Shown here one piece after another: positions 16,015 through 26,577 of a stretch of 64,000 nucleotides of DNA. The stretch's first letter is position 1. Each line of letters begins with the position of its first letter. The position numbers were made by a program, and so were the translations under genes. Under the pieces are notes generated by a model. It was given only the letters and a program-made list of their open reading frames with translations, did no database searches and was not told the origin of the DNA. Source of the stretch: Desulfogranum japonicum DSM 18378 (lineage in GTDB: Bacteria > Desulfobacterota > Desulfobulbia > Desulfobulbales > Desulfobulbaceae). The DNA lies in the NCBI RefSeq assembly GCF_000429945.1, contig NZ_AUCV01000001.1:124001-188000 (forward strand), given 5' to 3'.

Positions 16015-17727
16015 ATGTTCAAAAGAATAATGAGTCTTTCGATATCTTCAAAAGCAGCGCTATATAATAGCGTAGTCGTCCTGTTTTTGTTGTTTTTGGT
16101 CGGCATATTTTCTGTGTATAAGCAAAATGCTCTGACATCCTATATACTTGATGCATATTCAGAAATGGTTGATCATTCCTTTCAAGACCGTGTTGATAAA
16201 GACGTAGTTGGCCTGAAAAACAGAAATAAAGTATGTGCAGAGATTGCAGCCGAAATATCGGCATCTTTTGTATATAATTTTGATGATGTTGGACTTGAAA
16301 ATAGTCTGTCTGGGTTGATGTCATTTCGTGATGTTATTGCAATAGTTGTCTATGATGTTGATAAAAAAATATTTTTAGGTTTATGGAAAGATGGAGAGGA
16401 TGTAAAGAAGAACAATCAAATTGATACTGATAGTCGACTTGATAAGTCTCTTGTCGTTGAAAAAGATATATTATATGGCGATGAAACTGTTGGGTATGTA
16501 AAGCTGTATTATACTGAAAAATTCTTGCAAGAAAATATATCGGTAGCAAAAGAAAATTTTAGTGAAAAACAAGAAAATTTATCTATTAAAATAATTTCAA
16601 GGATTAATAATGCAAAGTATGCTCAGTTGATTGCATTTGTATTAGTGGTTATTTCCTTGATCGTGACTATTCTCCTCACGTTACGTTACATCGTAATTAA
16701 AAGATTACACGTTATAACGAAAAACCTCAAAGATATAGCTGAGGGTGAAGGCGACCTTACCAAACGTCTTCTTGTTGGACAAAATGACGAAATTGGAGAG
16801 CTTTGCAAATGGTTTAATGTATTTGTGGAGAAAATTCAGTCTATTGTTAGCGATGTTGCTTCTGGATCAAAGGACTTGGATGGAGCGAGTGCGAATCTGG
16901 CTGAACTCTCAGGGAGTATGAAAGAAGATGCCCAGCAAACCTCTGAAAAAGCAGGTAACGTGTCAGTCTCGTCCGATGAGATGAAGGATACTATGAATGC
17001 GGTTGCTGCAGCAATGGAGGAAGCTTCCACCAATATAAATATGGTGGCCTCTGCCGCAGAGGAAATGAATGTCACTATTAGCCAGATAGCCGAGAATACT
17101 GAGCAGGCACAAAGCATTACTCATGATGCTGTATTGCAAACGAATGATGCATCAGAGCAGGTGAACAAGTTAGGTGTGGCTGCCAATGATATTGGGAAAG
17201 TTTTAGAAAGTATCACTGAGATCAGTGAGCAAGTAAATCTTTTAGCTCTCAATGCCACGATAGAGGCTGCCAGAGCTGGTGATGCAGGCAAAGGTTTTGC
17301 GGTAGTCGCCAATGAAATCAAAGAACTCGCAAAACAGACTGCAGAAGCTGCAGGTGAGATTCGAGTAAAAATTCAAGGCATCCAGGAAACAACAGCGGGA
17401 ACGGTGTCTCGTATTGAACAAATAGCTATAGTTGTTGGCAAGGTGAATGAAGTGGTCACCGTTATAACCTCATCAATTGAAGAACAGTCTGCTGCTACAA
17501 GTGAAATAGCAAGTAATGTTTCTCAAGCTAGTCAGGGCGTTTTGGAAGTTAATGAAAATATTGCTCACAGTAGTCTATCTGTCAGAAAAATTTCAGATGA
17601 AATTGGAGAGGTTACAAAAGCTGCTTTGAAAATATTTGATAATAGTGCAATGGTTAATGATAATGCTTCATCGCTTACTCAATTGTCGAATCAACTTCGT
17701 GCGATGGTCGGTCGATTTAGAGTGTAG
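16015..17727 (+). CDS. methyl-accepting chemotaxis protein
   Basis: 570 aa from the ATG at 16015 (a GTG at 15994 is less likely). TM1 is near residues 10-32, a periplasmic sensor region of about 165 residues shows no named fold, and TM2 is near 200-222. A HAMP linker follows ([20 protein letters not shown]), then a long signalling coiled coil whose tip is in the [19 protein letters not shown] region, around residue 405. It ends without a CheR-binding NWxxF pentapeptide. Membrane receptors of this class control CheA. It is 42 nt upstream of a solute-binding protein gene in the same direction, which may deliver its ligand. Confidence 0.93.
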   Translation: MFKRIMSLSISSKAALYNSVVVLFLLFLVGIFSVYKQNALTSYILDAYSEMVDHSFQDRVDKDVVGLKNRNKVCAEIAAEISASFVYNFDDVGLENSLSGLMSFRDVIAIVVYDVDKKIFLGLWKDGEDVKKNNQIDTDSRLDKSLVVEKDILYGDETVGYVKLYYTEKFLQENISVAKENFSEKQENLSIKIISRINNAKYAQLIAFVLVVISLIVTILLTLRYIVIKRLHVITKNLKDIAEGEGDLTKRLLVGQNDEIGELCKWFNVFVEKIQSIVSDVASGSKDLDGASANLAELSGSMKEDAQQTSEKAGNVSVSSDEMKDTMNAVAAAMEEASTNINMVASAAEEMNVTISQIAENTEQAQSITHDAVLQTNDASEQVNKLGVAANDIGKVLESITEISEQVNLLALNATIEAARAGDAGKGFAVVANEIKELAKQTAEAAGEIRVKIQGIQETTAGTVSRIEQIAIVVGKVNEVVTVITSSIEEQSAATSEIASNVSQASQGVLEVNENIAHSSLSVRKISDEIGEVTKAALKIFDNSAMVNDNASSLTQLSNQLRAMVGRFRV

Positions 17728-17769
17728 CATTGTCGTTTGTTTAAAATGGATAATAAAGGAGTGCTCTTT

Positions 17770-18540
17770 ATGAAAAAAGCAACGTGTAAAATCACAGGTA
17801 TGTTTTTTGCCATCATGGCAGTTTTCGTGAGCTATGTACAAGCTGAGACAGTGCGACTCGCAGTAGATGATGCTAATCCTCCATTTATGTACATGGATAG
17901 TTCAACAAAAAAGGCAGCAGGATTGTATCCAGAGATGGCAAAAGTTCTGTTCCGTGAAATTGGTGTAGACGTCGATGTCTCTGCATATGCATGGAAGAGA
18001 ACTTTGCAGTTAAGTGAGGAGGGCCAGTTTGGTGTCATTGGGATTTATAAAAATGATAAAAGAATGCAGATCTATGACTACTCAGAGCCTATTTTTGACG
18101 AAAAAATAGTCGTCTATGCGCCGGCTGGTCAAGATTTTCCCTTTAAAGATGCAATGAGTTTAAAAGGTAAGAAGGTTGGGGTTCTTAAGGGGTGGAGCTA
18201 CGGTGATGTTTTTGACAAACTCAAAGGAAGTGGTGAGCTCACAGCGGAAGAGAATAGTGCTGACGAACTTAACTTTAAAAAATTATTAGCAGGAAGGTTG
18301 GATTGTCTTCTCGCCATTGAGGAGGCAGGGGATTCACTCGTTAACAAACTTGGTGCAAGTGGTAAGGTAGTTAAGTTTGATCCTCCACTTGTTGTGAATT
18401 CAACGTATATCGTTTTTGCTAAAAAGAGTAATCAGGGTGAACTGTTGAAAAAGATAAATGCGACCGTATCTCAAATGAAAGGGGACGGATCATATAATAC
18501 TATGTTGCAGGAAATTTTTTCAGCAGAGGCGAATAAGTAA
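17770..18540 (+). CDS. periplasmic solute-binding protein (SBP_bac_3 family)
   Basis: 256 aa from the ATG at 17770, with AAAGGAG 7 nt upstream. A signal peptide of about 25 residues ends VQAE. The family 3 two-lobe fold opens with VRLAVDDANPPFMYMD and continues with AGLYPEMAKVLF, YDYSEPIFDEKIVVYA and LKGKKVGVLKGWSYGD. Members bind amino acids or similar small molecules. No permease or ATPase gene is nearby, and the gene follows a chemoreceptor, so a sensing role rather than uptake is likely (inference). A terminator follows directly. Confidence 0.88.
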   Translation: MKKATCKITGMFFAIMAVFVSYVQAETVRLAVDDANPPFMYMDSSTKKAAGLYPEMAKVLFREIGVDVDVSAYAWKRTLQLSEEGQFGVIGIYKNDKRMQIYDYSEPIFDEKIVVYAPAGQDFPFKDAMSLKGKKVGVLKGWSYGDVFDKLKGSGELTAEENSADELNFKKLLAGRLDCLLAIEEAGDSLVNKLGASGKVVKFDPPLVVNSTYIVFAKKSNQGELLKKINATVSQMKGDGSYNTMLQEIFSAEANK

Positions 18541-18570
18541 ATTCTATATCTTTTCTTTGCTGATTACACA

Positions 18571-18620
18571 GGGCTGGGTGAGCATGCATCTTTGTATCTC
18601 TCCAGCCCTTTTGTTTTTTT
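18571..18620 (+). terminator. rho-independent terminator after the binding-protein gene
   Basis: GGGCTGG (18571-18577) pairs with CCAGCCC (18602-18608), extended by an inner GAG/CTC pairing, and is followed by TTTTGTTTTTTT. It ends the chemoreceptor/binding-protein unit. Confidence 0.85.
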
Positions 18621-18702
18621 ATGACAACTATATGCTGGCAGAGGTTAGTCGTGAGCTCATCACTCTGATGGGAAAAAGATCGAGATCCTCCATGGACCTG
18701 AG

Positions 18703-18903
18703 GTAACTGGCCACAGGTGCTTCATATTTGGCTAAGCGCGATTTGGAGCAGGTAAGTCTGGGAGTCTGTCGGAGAAAGCTCTTTTTCTCCATATTTGTGT
18801 TGGTTTTAGAAAATCAATGGTCAGCCTATATCCGTGCAACCGCGATCGTTCAAAGAAGTAGGCGACCAGTGGGAGATTCCGTGGAGTGTCTGTGATCAGT
18901 TAT
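18703..18903. repeat. intergenic inverted-repeat element, family 1 copy
   Basis: GTAACTGGCCACAGGTGC opens the element and CTGTGATCAGTTA closes it in inverse orientation. The interior carries GGCGACCAGTGGGAGATTCC, the reverse complement of the GGAGTCTCCCGCTGGTCGC block in the 41259 copy, so the interior has been partly inverted or rearranged. Confidence 0.7.
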
Positions 18904-18918
18904 GATCTGAGAATAGGT

Positions 18919-18960
18919 GAAAAAAGTAACCTGCCGGGATACTGATATACCGGCAGGTTG
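18919..18960 (-). terminator. rho-independent terminator of the kor-hdr operon
   Basis: On the minus strand AACCTGCCGG and CCGGCAGGTT form a perfect 10-bp stem (18928-18937 with 18950-18959), followed by ACTTTTTTC. It lies just beyond the hdrA stop. Confidence 0.88.
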
Positions 18961-18979
18961 AGATGAGAGTGAGCTAAGC

Positions 18980-21409
18980 TTATATATTGGTCAACAATTC
19001 GATGGTTTCTGCTATCTCCTGACCGGTTACGGTCTGTCTGATCGCTTCCATCTCTTTCATTTTTTCAGCAAAGCGGATTCCTTCGGCTGCACTGATCCAC
19101 TCAAGTTGCAACCGTTCAGGGCGAATCCCCAGTTTGCTCATTTTTTTGCGAATACGGTTGACCCGTTTTTCAGTCCAGTGGTTGGCATCAATATAATGGC
19201 AGTCCCCAATGTGGCAGCCACTAACCAACACTACAGGAGCACCCTGGCGAAAGCCTTCCCAGATGAATTTTTCATCCACTCTACCAGAACACATCACGCG
19301 AACCAGATGTGCATTGGCCGGGTATTGCAAGCGGGAGACACCAGCATAGTCTGCACCTGCATAAGAGCACCAGTTACAGGCAAAAACCAGAATTTTTGAG
19401 TCAGCCGCTTTTTCCAGCATTGCATCCACTTGACCGATAATCTGCTGGTCTGTGTAGTGGTTCATGCTGATAGCGTCAAATCGGCACTCAGCAGAACAGG
19501 TTCCGCATCCGGCACATGCAGCAGAGTTAACCACTGCAGGTTGTTTGTTTTTTCTATCTACGGTTATAGCATTATACGGACAGACCTGGCCACAGATACC
19601 ACATGAGGTACACTTCTCCGTAATAACCTCTGCTGTGATAGGTTCAGTGGTGATTTCGCCCTTGTGCATCAGGCGAATGGCACGTACTGCAGCTGCACTG
19701 GCCTGGGTAACACTTTCCTTGATATCCTTGGGGCCTTCTGCACATCCAGCGTAAAAGATTCCGCGGGTGGCTGCATCCACTGGTTGAAGTTTGGGATGCG
19801 CTTCAAGGTAGAATCCATCAGGTGTCAGTTGCAGGCCCATCATTTCCTGCAGGCGCTGGGTCGATGGTGCGGGTTGCATACCCTGGGCAAGTACCAGCAT
19901 CTCAAGTTCATGAAACTCCAGGCTGGAGGTGGCACTGTTTTCCACCGCAATTCGCAGGCTTTTGTTTTCTGTCTCTTCCACAGAGCCAGGCAAGCCACGG
20001 ATGAATTGTACCCCGAGTTTTCGGCTGCGGGTATACAGTTCTTCAAAACCTTTACCAAAGGCCCGGATATCAATATAGAACACCTTCACTTCCATATCAG
20101 GATAGTGTTCTTTGAGTACCAGGGTCGATTTGATGGTATTCATACAACAGATGTTGGAGCAGTATTCACCACCTTTACGGGAAGAACGTGAACCAACGCA
20201 CTGGATGAACCCGACCGATTTGGGATGGGTTCTGTCTGTGGGGCGAACCAATGATCCCTGTGATGGACCACCGGCATTAACCAGCCGTTCGAATTCCAGA
20301 CTGGTCAAGACATTCTCAAATCGTGTGTATCCATATTCATCAAGTTCTGTGGGGTCATATGGCTTCAGACCTGTGGCAACAATAATGCTGCCCACATGTT
20401 CCACAATTTCTTCGTCCGACATGTGAAAGTTAATACACTTCTTGTCGCAGACTTCAATGCATTTGGAGCAGACCGCCGGGTTATGTCCCAGGCACTCTTT
20501 GATATTTATAAGGTAGGATGAAGGTACGGCCTGGGGAAAAGGACTGTAAATTGCCTTGCGGGAGGCGAGTCCCATGTTAAATTCATCAGGTCGCACCACC
20601 GGACAGACCTTGGCGCATTCACCGCAGGCTGTGCAAGCAGTTTCATCGACATATTTTGCTCTTTTGATAATTTTAACATCAAAATTACCAACATACCCTT
20701 TTACGTCCACGACCTCACTCAAGGTCAGGAGTTTTATCCGTGGATGTCGACCGACATCCGTCATCTTAGGACCGAGTATTCAAATCGAGCAATCCATAGT
20801 CGGAAAGGTCTTGTCCAGCTGAGCCATTATTCCGCCTATGGATGGTTGTTTTTCCACTAAGGTTACGTCATAGCCGCTATCCGCCAGATCAAGGGCTGCC
20901 TGAATACCGGCAACACCACCGCCAATGATCAGCGTCTTTTTGGTCAGAGGCAGGGTTTCTTCATTGAGAGGTTGCAGGTGGCGTGCTCTTGAGATGGCCA
21001 TGTCAACCAGGGTTTCCGCTTTTCGGGTGGCGTTGTCGATATCGTTCATATGCACCCAGCTGCATTGTTCACGCAGATTTGCCATTTCCATCATGTATGG
21101 ATTCAAGCCGACTGACTGCACCATCTGCTTAAAGGTCGGTTCGTGTAGGCGGGGTGAACAGGAAGCGATAACAACACGGTCAAGACCGTTATCGAGGATG
21201 TCCTGTTTAATCTGTTGTTGTCCCGGTTCTGAACAGGCATAAGGGATATCCTTGGACAGTACCACGCCATCTGTATCAGCTGCACCTTCTGCAACCTGCT
21301 TACAGTTAACTGACTGAGCGATATTTAATCCACAATGGCAGACATACACACCGATTCGTGCATTATTTTCATTCCCACTGGATTTCTTGGGGACATTGGA
21401 TGTTGTCAT
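18980..21409 (-). CDS. hdrA: HdrA-MvhD fusion, selenoprotein read through an in-frame UGA
   Basis: 809 aa from the ATG at 21409 (GGAG 7 nt upstream). The frame is interrupted once, by TGA at 20780-20782 (residue 210). The text around it reads DKTFPTMDCSI-U-ILGPKM, where HdrA proteins normally have Cys (CSICIL). Homology continues unbroken on both sides. An N-terminal GVYVCHCGLNI segment, an FAD-binding IIGGGVAGIQAALDLA motif (about 163), a ferredoxin-type CTACGECAKVCP (about 255), two 4Fe-4S motifs near 600-640 (CTSCGICGQVCP, CAGCGTCSAECR) and an MvhD-like C-terminus from about 665 (VFACNWCSYAGADYAG) are visible. HdrA carries the bifurcating flavin of Hdr complexes. Last gene of the operon. 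Gene callers will split it into 209- and 594-aa pieces. Confidence 0.92.
20742..20759 (-). promoter_or_regulatory. hdrA: bacterial SECIS-like hairpin for the hdrA UGA
   Basis: Starting 20 nt after the UGA, GGATGTC and GACATCC form a perfect 7-bp stem with loop GGTC. The loop matches the GGUC seen in the E. coli fdhF SECIS apical loop, and the distance is in the usual range for bacterial SECIS elements. It lies inside coding sequence. Confidence 0.75.
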
Positions 21410-21591
21410 GTATATTCTCCGAATTTGAGTAAGCGATTCAAAATCTTCATGGTTGTGTGGGCGTAATCGTTTATCTGAACATTCCATGACAAACAATCAC
21501 GCCGCAATTCACCAGAAGGATTCTGTATACTTACAACGCGTTTTGTAAAAAACAGTCAACAGGTCACTCTGTGAATATTTACAGGGGCTTC

Positions 21592-23190
21592 CTATTTCCA
21601 GGTAATGGTTTGAGCAATAACGCTAGTTAAATCAAGCATCTCTATCTGGAGTTCTTCTTCGCGAAAAGGATCCTGCATGGCGCACTGCAGATGTATTTGG
21701 CATTTCGGGCATGAGGTGATTAACAACTCCGCCCCGGTTTCCTTTGCCTGCTGAAGTCGCTTAACCTGCATGGCTTTTGAATATGAGTCGCAACCTGTCC
21801 AGGCAGTGTTTCCGCAACACATCGAACCTTTACCTGATTCGCGCATTTCCGTAAAAGTGTTTGGCTGTAAGCGAGCTAGAAGTTGGCGTGGCAGTTCCTG
21901 GCGGTCTTCGAGCCGGCAGAGACGACAGGAATCCTGGAAGGTAACGGCCTTGTCAAAAGATGTAAATTCAACAGCCCCTCGGTCAATTTCTTTTTCAAGA
22001 AAATCATAGAGGTGAACCACTTCAAAGTTGAGTTGAAATCCCATGTCAGGATAGGTGGTTTTGAAGGTCATGTAACACTCCGGGCAGGTGGTGATCATGG
22101 TCTCTATGCCCAGGCTGTTGAGTCGTTCAACATTGAGTCTTGCGACTTCTTTGAAGTGTCTCTGTTCACCTGACCACAGCAGGTCATGGCCGCAGCATCT
22201 TTCATCCCCAAGCAATCTCGGGTGTACGTCGAAGAAATTAAGCAGACGGATACTGTCAAAGAGAATTTTTTCTGTATTTACATCAATGTGCTTGCTGAAA
22301 AAAATGTCAAAATACGGAGCACACCCTCCATAAAAAAGAATATTTGAGTCAGGATCGATCTTAAGCTTTTCAGGGATATTCTGGTATCGATTGGGGGTAA
22401 GATCCGGGGACGCCATGGAGCGCATCAGAGAATGTAAAAAGCCTCCATGGGCCTCATTACCCTGGATGGTGTTCTTCTGGTACAGGTAGCGGAGTTCTTT
22501 AATAAAAGCAGGGAAATTCACTGCAGACGGACAACGTTCATAACAAAGGCCGCAAGTTAGACAGGACCAGACATTTTCCTGCACGTTGGTTTTGTACAGT
22601 TCGTTATTAATTACAGCTGTAGCGATCCCCCTTGCAGAAAAAGGTTTCCCGACCAGAGCCAGGGGACAGGCGGAAGAACACTTTCCGCAATCCTGGCACG
22701 CATGGATATCGTAAGTATTGACAAGTGCGCTCACCTCCTCACGGGGGAGATTTAGCGGGTTGGCGGGAAGTGGATTGTCCGGCAGAGTGGTAATGGCTGT
22801 TGGCCCGAGCTTCTGAATGTCGTGTAAGAAAGTTTGCAGGAACTCCAGTAACTCCTCGGACTGTTCAGGCAGAAATGTGGCAAAACGAAGGCGTTCCTGT
22901 CCAATACCCATAAGGTCAAGAATAGTTCCTGTATCCTGGGTATTTCGTATGGCTGTGGGGGTGCCGGAACCATATCGGCAGGTTCCTGGAGAGCAGCCGA
23001 TCATGGCTACTCCGTCTGCGCCCTTGGCAAAGGCTCTGAGAAGCAATGCCCGGTCAACTCTGCCTGTACATGGAATACGCACCATATGCACAGCTTCTGG
23101 GATATTCTGTTTTTCATCCTGCAAACTGAGATACGCTGCGTGGGGACCCCAGTTGCAAAGAAAGAGGATTATTTTTGTTTGTTTATTCAT
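21592..23190 (-). CDS. MvhD-HdrC-HdrB type fused iron-sulfur subunit
   Basis: 532 aa. Residues 1-130 resemble MvhD/FlpD (FLCNWGPHAAYLSL, IPCTGRVDRALLL, IGCSPGTCRYGSG). Residues 160-240 are an HdrC-like pair of 4Fe-4S sites (CQDCGKCSSACP, CLTCGLCYERCP). The rest has two CCG domains as in HdrB/HdrD: RCCGHD with CPECYMTF, then DSCRLCR, MCCGNTAW and CPKCQIHL. CCG domains bind the non-cubane clusters that reduce disulfides or related acceptors. The fusion would hand electrons from a flavoprotein to the HdrB-like site. It begins 6 nt after the 1126-aa flavoprotein gene and is followed 182 nt later by hdrA. The physiological acceptor is unknown. Confidence 0.88.
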   Translation of the reverse strand: MNKQTKIILFLCNWGPHAAYLSLQDEKQNIPEAVHMVRIPCTGRVDRALLLRAFAKGADGVAMIGCSPGTCRYGSGTPTAIRNTQDTGTILDLMGIGQERLRFATFLPEQSEELLEFLQTFLHDIQKLGPTAITTLPDNPLPANPLNLPREEVSALVNTYDIHACQDCGKCSSACPLALVGKPFSARGIATAVINNELYKTNVQENVWSCLTCGLCYERCPSAVNFPAFIKELRYLYQKNTIQGNEAHGGFLHSLMRSMASPDLTPNRYQNIPEKLKIDPDSNILFYGGCAPYFDIFFSKHIDVNTEKILFDSIRLLNFFDVHPRLLGDERCCGHDLLWSGEQRHFKEVARLNVERLNSLGIETMITTCPECYMTFKTTYPDMGFQLNFEVVHLYDFLEKEIDRGAVEFTSFDKAVTFQDSCRLCRLEDRQELPRQLLARLQPNTFTEMRESGKGSMCCGNTAWTGCDSYSKAMQVKRLQQAKETGAELLITSCPKCQIHLQCAMQDPFREEELQIEMLDLTSVIAQTITWK

Positions 23191-23196
23191 GGTCTT

Positions 23197-26100
23197 CTAT
23201 GCTCCATGGACTGCATTACTCTGGAGTATTTCCTCAAGAGCCTGTTCGAGGTATGCTCTATTTCTGTATGGGCTATCGACGGCACCTGTGGGACACATTG
23301 ATATACAGTTGCCGCACCCTTTACAGATGGCTTCATCCACTTGAGCCTGCCAGCCGCCCACCTGATTACGGGAGAAACTCATTGCATGGTAAGGGCATAC
23401 TGATATGCAGCGTCCGCATCCTCTACAGAGTTTGGAATCCACCACAACGGTAAAACCCTTACTCTGACGGGGGCCTCGGGGTAGGGCAGATGCTGCCATA
23501 ACCGCGGCTGCCGCACCTTTTTTCAGCTTGGAAACATTCAGGCCGCCGGGTTCTGCCAGAAACAATCCCGGCACTGAAGTGGCACAGGGGTAAGCAAAAG
23601 GAATGCCGGTGATGTCTTTTTGCTGGTTGACCGGTTCTATGGTTTTGGCAGGCAGACCTTCCTGGTGAGTATAAGGAATACGGCGGCGAGCCTTTTCTCC
23701 CAAAATCACGGTTCCTGCGCGTATGGCCTGGCGTTCACCATCGGATTCAACCAGTATCTGAAAATCACCTATTGTACCGCTGAGTGCGATGACATTCCAC
23801 CCCATGAAAGAATGGATATTGGCATGATCCAGTTCTTCGGTAGCCGGCTGCTCAAACGTTCCGAAATGGAAAACATCATGATCCGTTTGAGCCAGATGCA
23901 GGGCACTGTTCAGGGTGGCCTGGGAATTGCCGATAACGGCTGCAGTAAAATTGTAGTTTCTGTCAACAGCTGGCAACGGCTTGAGGCTCTTAACCCGTTC
24001 CATAGATCTATGCAGCAGGCCTTTGAAACGTGCCATGGCAAGTTCAGGGTTAGTTGTTACCAGACGAAGGACCTCTCCTCGCAGGTTTTGCGTCTCTACC
24101 ATGGAGCGGCTGATACCTGTACCATGGAATAATCCGTCTTTGAGGCGACTTCTCTGGTCAGTACAGGCACTGCATACAAAATTGAGCGGACAGCAGACGC
24201 AGGAAGCCAGGACTATTCTGGTGAGCCCTTTTTCTCTGGTGGTTTTGATAATAGTGTCAATACCGTCGTCGGTACAGGCAGAGTTGATGGTCTGTGCATG
24301 GACAATCATGGAATCCTTCTCTTCCTGTTCATGAAGAAAAGTATTCATACCTTCAAGCCAGCCTAGTGAGTTATTACATCGGCAGGCAAAAACACCGATG
24401 CGTATTTCCTGCGAAAGTCCGGCATCAGGTGTGGAAAAGGCCAGAGCATGACCTTTGGTACGATGTGCAGAATCTCCCAGCAGGATCATTGCTTTGGCGG
24501 CAGCATCAAAGCCACGGACAATCATATCGTTAACTTCTGTGCGGGCGGCTTTAGGTCCATAGGCACGAATGACGTCTTCACCCCGGATAACAGGCACGAT
24601 GTTAGGATCGGCCATAATAATGATGCCGCCCTGTTCAACAAGCTCTGTTTCAACCTGATTGTGATTGATAGCCTGAACTTCTCCACAGGCCTCCACGCAT
24701 TGAAAACACTCTGAGCAAGCCCCACACTGCAGGCATCGCCCTGCTTCAGCAAGGATTTGCTGCTCAGAAAGCCCCAAGGCAACTTCGTTGAAATTCTGCA
24801 CCCGTTCACCCGGTTGTCGCTCAGGCATTTCACGTCGTTTTTGACGTGGGATATCCGGTGAGATTGGTGTGAAATCTCTGTTCAAAGGCCGGGTCGTTGT
24901 GTGACTGCCGATTTCATGGTTCAGGTCAGCATCCATAATTGCTGCGACCTTTTTTCCGGAAGCCATGGCATGTACAACGGTAGACGGACCTGTAACGGCA
25001 TCACCGGCAGCATAGAGTCCAGGCATTGTGGTCCTTTGCTGTTCATCTACAGCTAGAAAACCTCGATCTGTGACAGAGAATGGTGTCGTCATTTCGGCTG
25101 TAAAACACCCAACCTGACCGATAGCAACGAACGCAAGATCAAATTCCATGGACCAGGGGGCAATCTGTTCATCAACAACCGGCCAGGCTATGTCGCCTTC
25201 CGCTGCTAAGCCTGGTTTTGTAGCTCTGCATTCCAGAGCATTGAACGTGGTACCGTCCCCAAGAAAAGCTGTAACCTGGGTCTGGTCTTTAATGGTAATG
25301 CCTTCTTCCAGTGCTTCCCGTATCTCATCTTTGTCAGCAGGGATTTCTTCCTTTCTAAACCAGGAAAGCATGGTAACCTCAGCGCCCAGACGTGCCAGGG
25401 TTCTGGCCAGGTCAAAGGCTGAATTGCCGTCGCCAATGACCGCTACCTTCTTGTTCATAGAACTGATATGTTGCCATTTACTTCTGGTGAGAAAGGAAAT
25501 GCAGCCTTCAATCCCCTCCAGGTCTTCACCAGGGATACCGAGCTTACGATCGCTCCAGCTGCCTGTGGTCAGGAGGGTTGCATGAAAATCGTTGTTGACC
25601 GTATTGAGACCGGTCACAAGGTCAACATCCTGGGAGCAGGCAAAGGTTACTCCCATTTTTTCGATGCGCTGCAGTTCACGGTCCAATACAGGTTCTGGAA
25701 GTCGATGTGATCCTATACCATAACGGAGGAGGCCCCCTGCTTTTTCCTGACGTTCAAAAACCGTTACCTGGTATCCTCTTTCTGCCAATTCGGCTGCCGC
25801 AGCAATACCGGCTGGTCCGGATCCTATGATAGCGATACGTTCTTTTCTAGTGGGAGCCTGGGGGGGCGATTCAACATCAGTACTAGTATGGGTTTCAGCA
25901 TAGTCCGCCAGGAATCGTTTGATTGCACGGATAGAAACCGGTTCGTCCAATTCTCCACGACGACAGCTTTCTTCACACGGATGGGTACAGATTCGACCAC
26001 ATATACCAGGCAGGACGTTCTTTTCTCGTATCAGGTCTAAGGCTTCCTGGTATTTTCCCTTTGCAGCCAGAGCAACATATCCCTGAGCATTCACGCCCAG

Positions 26101-26577
26101 GGGGCAACTCGCCTGGCAGAGTGGTTGCTGGCGCTTGTCTATGGTGGGGCGTCCTGGCAGACTTTTACGGGAATCCAGACTGAGTGGTTTGCTGTTGTCG
26201 CAGTTTGTTACGGGACATGCCTCAGCACACTTGCCGCAAAGGACACATTTTTCGGGATCCACGTACGTGAGGTCTTTGCGAATACGTACGCTGAATCCCT
26301 GTGGTGTATGTTTTATAGCTGAAATGGTGGCTGGCAGGATCGTGCGGATTCGACTATTTCGCAATATCCTGATCAAACCTGGGCGATGTGCGAAGTTGAA
26401 TGTCTGGCCTGATTGCATACGATAAGCTTCATTTGCAAGTTTGACATTCAGATCAGGATCAGCGTCAACGAGGGTAACCGGAATACCCAGTTCTCCCAGT
26501 TTATTGGTAGCAGCGATTCCTTCTGGAGTGGCACCCAGGACTATTACTCGGTGCAGACGTTCCTTTTGTCGTGTCAT
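23197..26577 (-). CDS. 1126-aa multidomain FAD/FeS oxidoreductase (HdrA fragments plus GltD-like module)
   Basis: The start ATG overlaps the korC stop (ATGA). An N-terminal nucleotide-binding segment (VIVLGATPEGIAATNKLG) and a 4Fe-4S motif (CVLCGKCAEACP, about 120) precede a GltD/NfnB-like region of about 450 residues. That region has Cys-rich CPLGVNAQGY and CGRICTHPCEESC, IAIIGSGPAGIAAAAELAER for FAD, VAVIGDGNSAFDLARTLARL for NAD(P), and AAGDAVTGP. After a CLQCGACSECFQC cluster come HdrA-like N-terminal sequences (FACRCNNSLGW, VLASCVCCPL) and a C-terminal two-cluster ferredoxin (CRGCGRCISVCP, CKGCGNCISMCP). It probably links NAD(P)H to ferredoxin and the Hdr partners. Such a single-chain arrangement is unusual; function is inferred from domains. 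Confidence 0.85.
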   Translation of the reverse strand: MTRQKERLHRVIVLGATPEGIAATNKLGELGIPVTLVDADPDLNVKLANEAYRMQSGQTFNFAHRPGLIRILRNSRIRTILPATISAIKHTPQGFSVRIRKDLTYVDPEKCVLCGKCAEACPVTNCDNSKPLSLDSRKSLPGRPTIDKRQQPLCQASCPLGVNAQGYVALAAKGKYQEALDLIREKNVLPGICGRICTHPCEESCRRGELDEPVSIRAIKRFLADYAETHTSTDVESPPQAPTRKERIAIIGSGPAGIAAAAELAERGYQVTVFERQEKAGGLLRYGIGSHRLPEPVLDRELQRIEKMGVTFACSQDVDLVTGLNTVNNDFHATLLTTGSWSDRKLGIPGEDLEGIEGCISFLTRSKWQHISSMNKKVAVIGDGNSAFDLARTLARLGAEVTMLSWFRKEEIPADKDEIREALEEGITIKDQTQVTAFLGDGTTFNALECRATKPGLAAEGDIAWPVVDEQIAPWSMEFDLAFVAIGQVGCFTAEMTTPFSVTDRGFLAVDEQQRTTMPGLYAAGDAVTGPSTVVHAMASGKKVAAIMDADLNHEIGSHTTTRPLNRDFTPISPDIPRQKRREMPERQPGERVQNFNEVALGLSEQQILAEAGRCLQCGACSECFQCVEACGEVQAINHNQVETELVEQGGIIIMADPNIVPVIRGEDVIRAYGPKAARTEVNDMIVRGFDAAAKAMILLGDSAHRTKGHALAFSTPDAGLSQEIRIGVFACRCNNSLGWLEGMNTFLHEQEEKDSMIVHAQTINSACTDDGIDTIIKTTREKGLTRIVLASCVCCPLNFVCSACTDQRSRLKDGLFHGTGISRSMVETQNLRGEVLRLVTTNPELAMARFKGLLHRSMERVKSLKPLPAVDRNYNFTAAVIGNSQATLNSALHLAQTDHDVFHFGTFEQPATEELDHANIHSFMGWNVIALSGTIGDFQILVESDGERQAIRAGTVILGEKARRRIPYTHQEGLPAKTIEPVNQQKDITGIPFAYPCATSVPGLFLAEPGGLNVSKLKKGAAAAVMAASALPRGPRQSKGFTVVVDSKLCRGCGRCISVCPYHAMSFSRNQVGGWQAQVDEAICKGCGNCISMCPTGAVDSPYRNRAYLEQALEEILQSNAVHGA

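Noticed and set aside
20780-20782. The TGA in hdrA as a nonsense mutation making a pseudogene
   Set aside because: It replaces a family Cys exactly, the rest of the frame is intact with good motifs, and a SECIS-like stem-loop follows at the right distance.
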